This document shows positions 5,493-6,191 of a stretch of 6,191 bases of DNA, in pieces (position 1 is the first letter of the stretch; each line of letters opens with the position of its first letter). The notes beneath the pieces were generated by a model. It was given only the letters and a program-made list of their open reading frames with translations, was not told where the DNA came from and did no database searches. Made by a program: the position numbers and the translations under genes. Location of the stretch: assembly GCA_950071875.1 (NCBI GenBank), contig CATMNW010000164.1:1-6191 (forward strand), read 5' to 3'. This stretch comes from an uncultured Erythrobacteraceae bacterium (GTDB lineage: Bacteria; Pseudomonadota; Alphaproteobacteria; Sphingomonadales; Sphingomonadaceae).

Positions 5493-6164
5493 ATGTGGAC
5501 GCTCCACCAATTCCCCCTCTGCCCGTTCAGCCGCAAGGTTCGCATCCTGCTGGGCGAGAAATCCATCGCCTACGATCTGGTGCAACGCCGCCCGTGGGAC
5601 GAGGGGGATGATCTATGGCGCCTGAACGATGCGGGCCGCGTACCCGTGCTGGGGGACAAGGCCCGCAACATCGCCCTGTGCGACAGTCGGGCGATCTGCG
5701 AATATCTCGAAGAAACGGTGGAGCGGTCGCCCATGCTGGCGGGCAGCGCGCTGGCACGGGCGGAGACGCGGCGGCTGGTCGCCCTGTTCGAGGAGAATTT
5801 CCACGCCGACGTGGTCGCCCCGCTGCTGCATGAGAAGATGACCAAGCGCCTCGTGCTGCGCCAGCCGCCCGACGGACGCGTCCTGCGCGAAGCGATGAAG
5901 CGCGCGCACGGCCATCTCGACTATATCGACTGGCTGGTGGACAATCGCAGCTGGCTGGCCGGCTCGACGATGAGCCTGGCAGACCTCGCCGCCGCCGCGC
6001 AGGTCTCGGTCGCCGATTATCTCGGCGGGATCGACTGGCGCGGCCACGATCAGGCGCGCGGCTGGTACGCCGTGTTCAAGAGCCGCCCGAGCTTCCGGCC
6101 CCTGTTGGCTGAGAAGATGGAAGGGATACATCCGCCATCGCATTACGCGATGGTGGATGGGTGA
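5493..6164 (+). CDS. Glutathione S-transferase family protein
   Basis: This is a 223-residue cytosolic GST-fold protein. The N-terminal thioredoxin-like domain (about 1-77) has the active-site segment FPLCPFSRKVRILL (7-20), with Cys10 and Ser13 as candidate glutathione-activating residues, the cis-proline loop RVPVL (49-53, Pro51) and the glutathione-binding DSRAICEYLEE (64-74). The helical C-terminal domain (about 88-210) includes WLAGSTMSLADLAAA, with the N-capping Ser161/Asp164 typical of GST folding. The ATG at 5493 is preferred over TTG at 5472, because the conserved strand WTLHQFPLCPFS starts at once and AAGGCGGG precedes it. GSTs conjugate or reduce electrophiles with glutathione; the substrate and class of this one cannot be told. 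It lies 71 nt after the exported protein gene, with no confident promoter or terminator between. Confidence 0.93.
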   Translation: MWTLHQFPLCPFSRKVRILLGEKSIAYDLVQRRPWDEGDDLWRLNDAGRVPVLGDKARNIALCDSRAICEYLEETVERSPMLAGSALARAETRRLVALFEENFHADVVAPLLHEKMTKRLVLRQPPDGRVLREAMKRAHGHLDYIDWLVDNRSWLAGSTMSLADLAAAAQVSVADYLGGIDWRGHDQARGWYAVFKSRPSFRPLLAEKMEGIHPPSHYAMVDG

Positions 6165-6191
6165 GTACCTGTTTTCCGCAAGCGCGTCCGC

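Noticed and set aside
4734..5585. A 283-codon open frame on the minus strand across the rightward genes
   Set aside because: The translation is rich in Ser, Arg and Ala with no motif. The plus-strand frames have a signal peptide and GST motifs instead.
6157..6191. Possible start of another gene overlapping the GST stop (ATG at 6157 or GTG at 6161)
   Set aside because: Both frames stay open to the edge, and GTGA-type overlaps are common in operons. With only about 10 codons visible there is no way to tell a gene from chance.

Overview
The window reads as chromosomal DNA from an alphaproteobacterium. The protein style, with Ala-rich signal peptides and many GATC/CGATC-type codons, and the gene set suggest Sphingomonadales, possibly Erythrobacteraceae. 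This placement is inference from pattern recognition, not a database match. No mobile elements, CRISPR arrays, tRNAs or rRNAs were seen.

The left two thirds (about 1-4337) is transcribed leftward and looks like one operon. It begins with frmA (class III alcohol dehydrogenase, i.e. S-(hydroxymethyl)glutathione dehydrogenase, 4337-3231). The two subunits of a SCOT-type 3-oxoacid CoA-transferase follow (scoA 3231-2521, scoB 2521-1865), then S-formylglutathione hydrolase (fghA 1861-1019). The frmA/scoA and scoA/scoB junctions are one-base TGATG stop/start overlaps, and scoB and fghA are 3 nt apart, so the four genes are very probably co-transcribed and translationally coupled. After a 98-nt gap comes the first part (306 codons) of a TolC-family outer membrane efflux protein, which leaves the window at base 1.

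The frmA and fghA products form the glutathione-dependent formaldehyde route. Formaldehyde and glutathione give S-hydroxymethylglutathione, FrmA oxidises it to S-formylglutathione with NAD+, and FghA hydrolyses that to formate and free glutathione. The CoA-transferase genes between the two steps are the unusual part: their classical reaction, transfer of CoA from succinyl-CoA to acetoacetate, is not part of formaldehyde detoxification.

A 121-nt intergenic region (4338-4458) separates this operon from rightward genes. These are two small unrecognised proteins with predicted signal peptides (4459-4848 and 4921-5421) and a glutathione S-transferase-family protein (5493-6164). The rightward genes look clearly more GC-rich than the leftward operon in the lines counted by hand. 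The last 27 bases (6165-6191) hold no assignable gene, though a further gene could begin by overlapping the GST stop codon.
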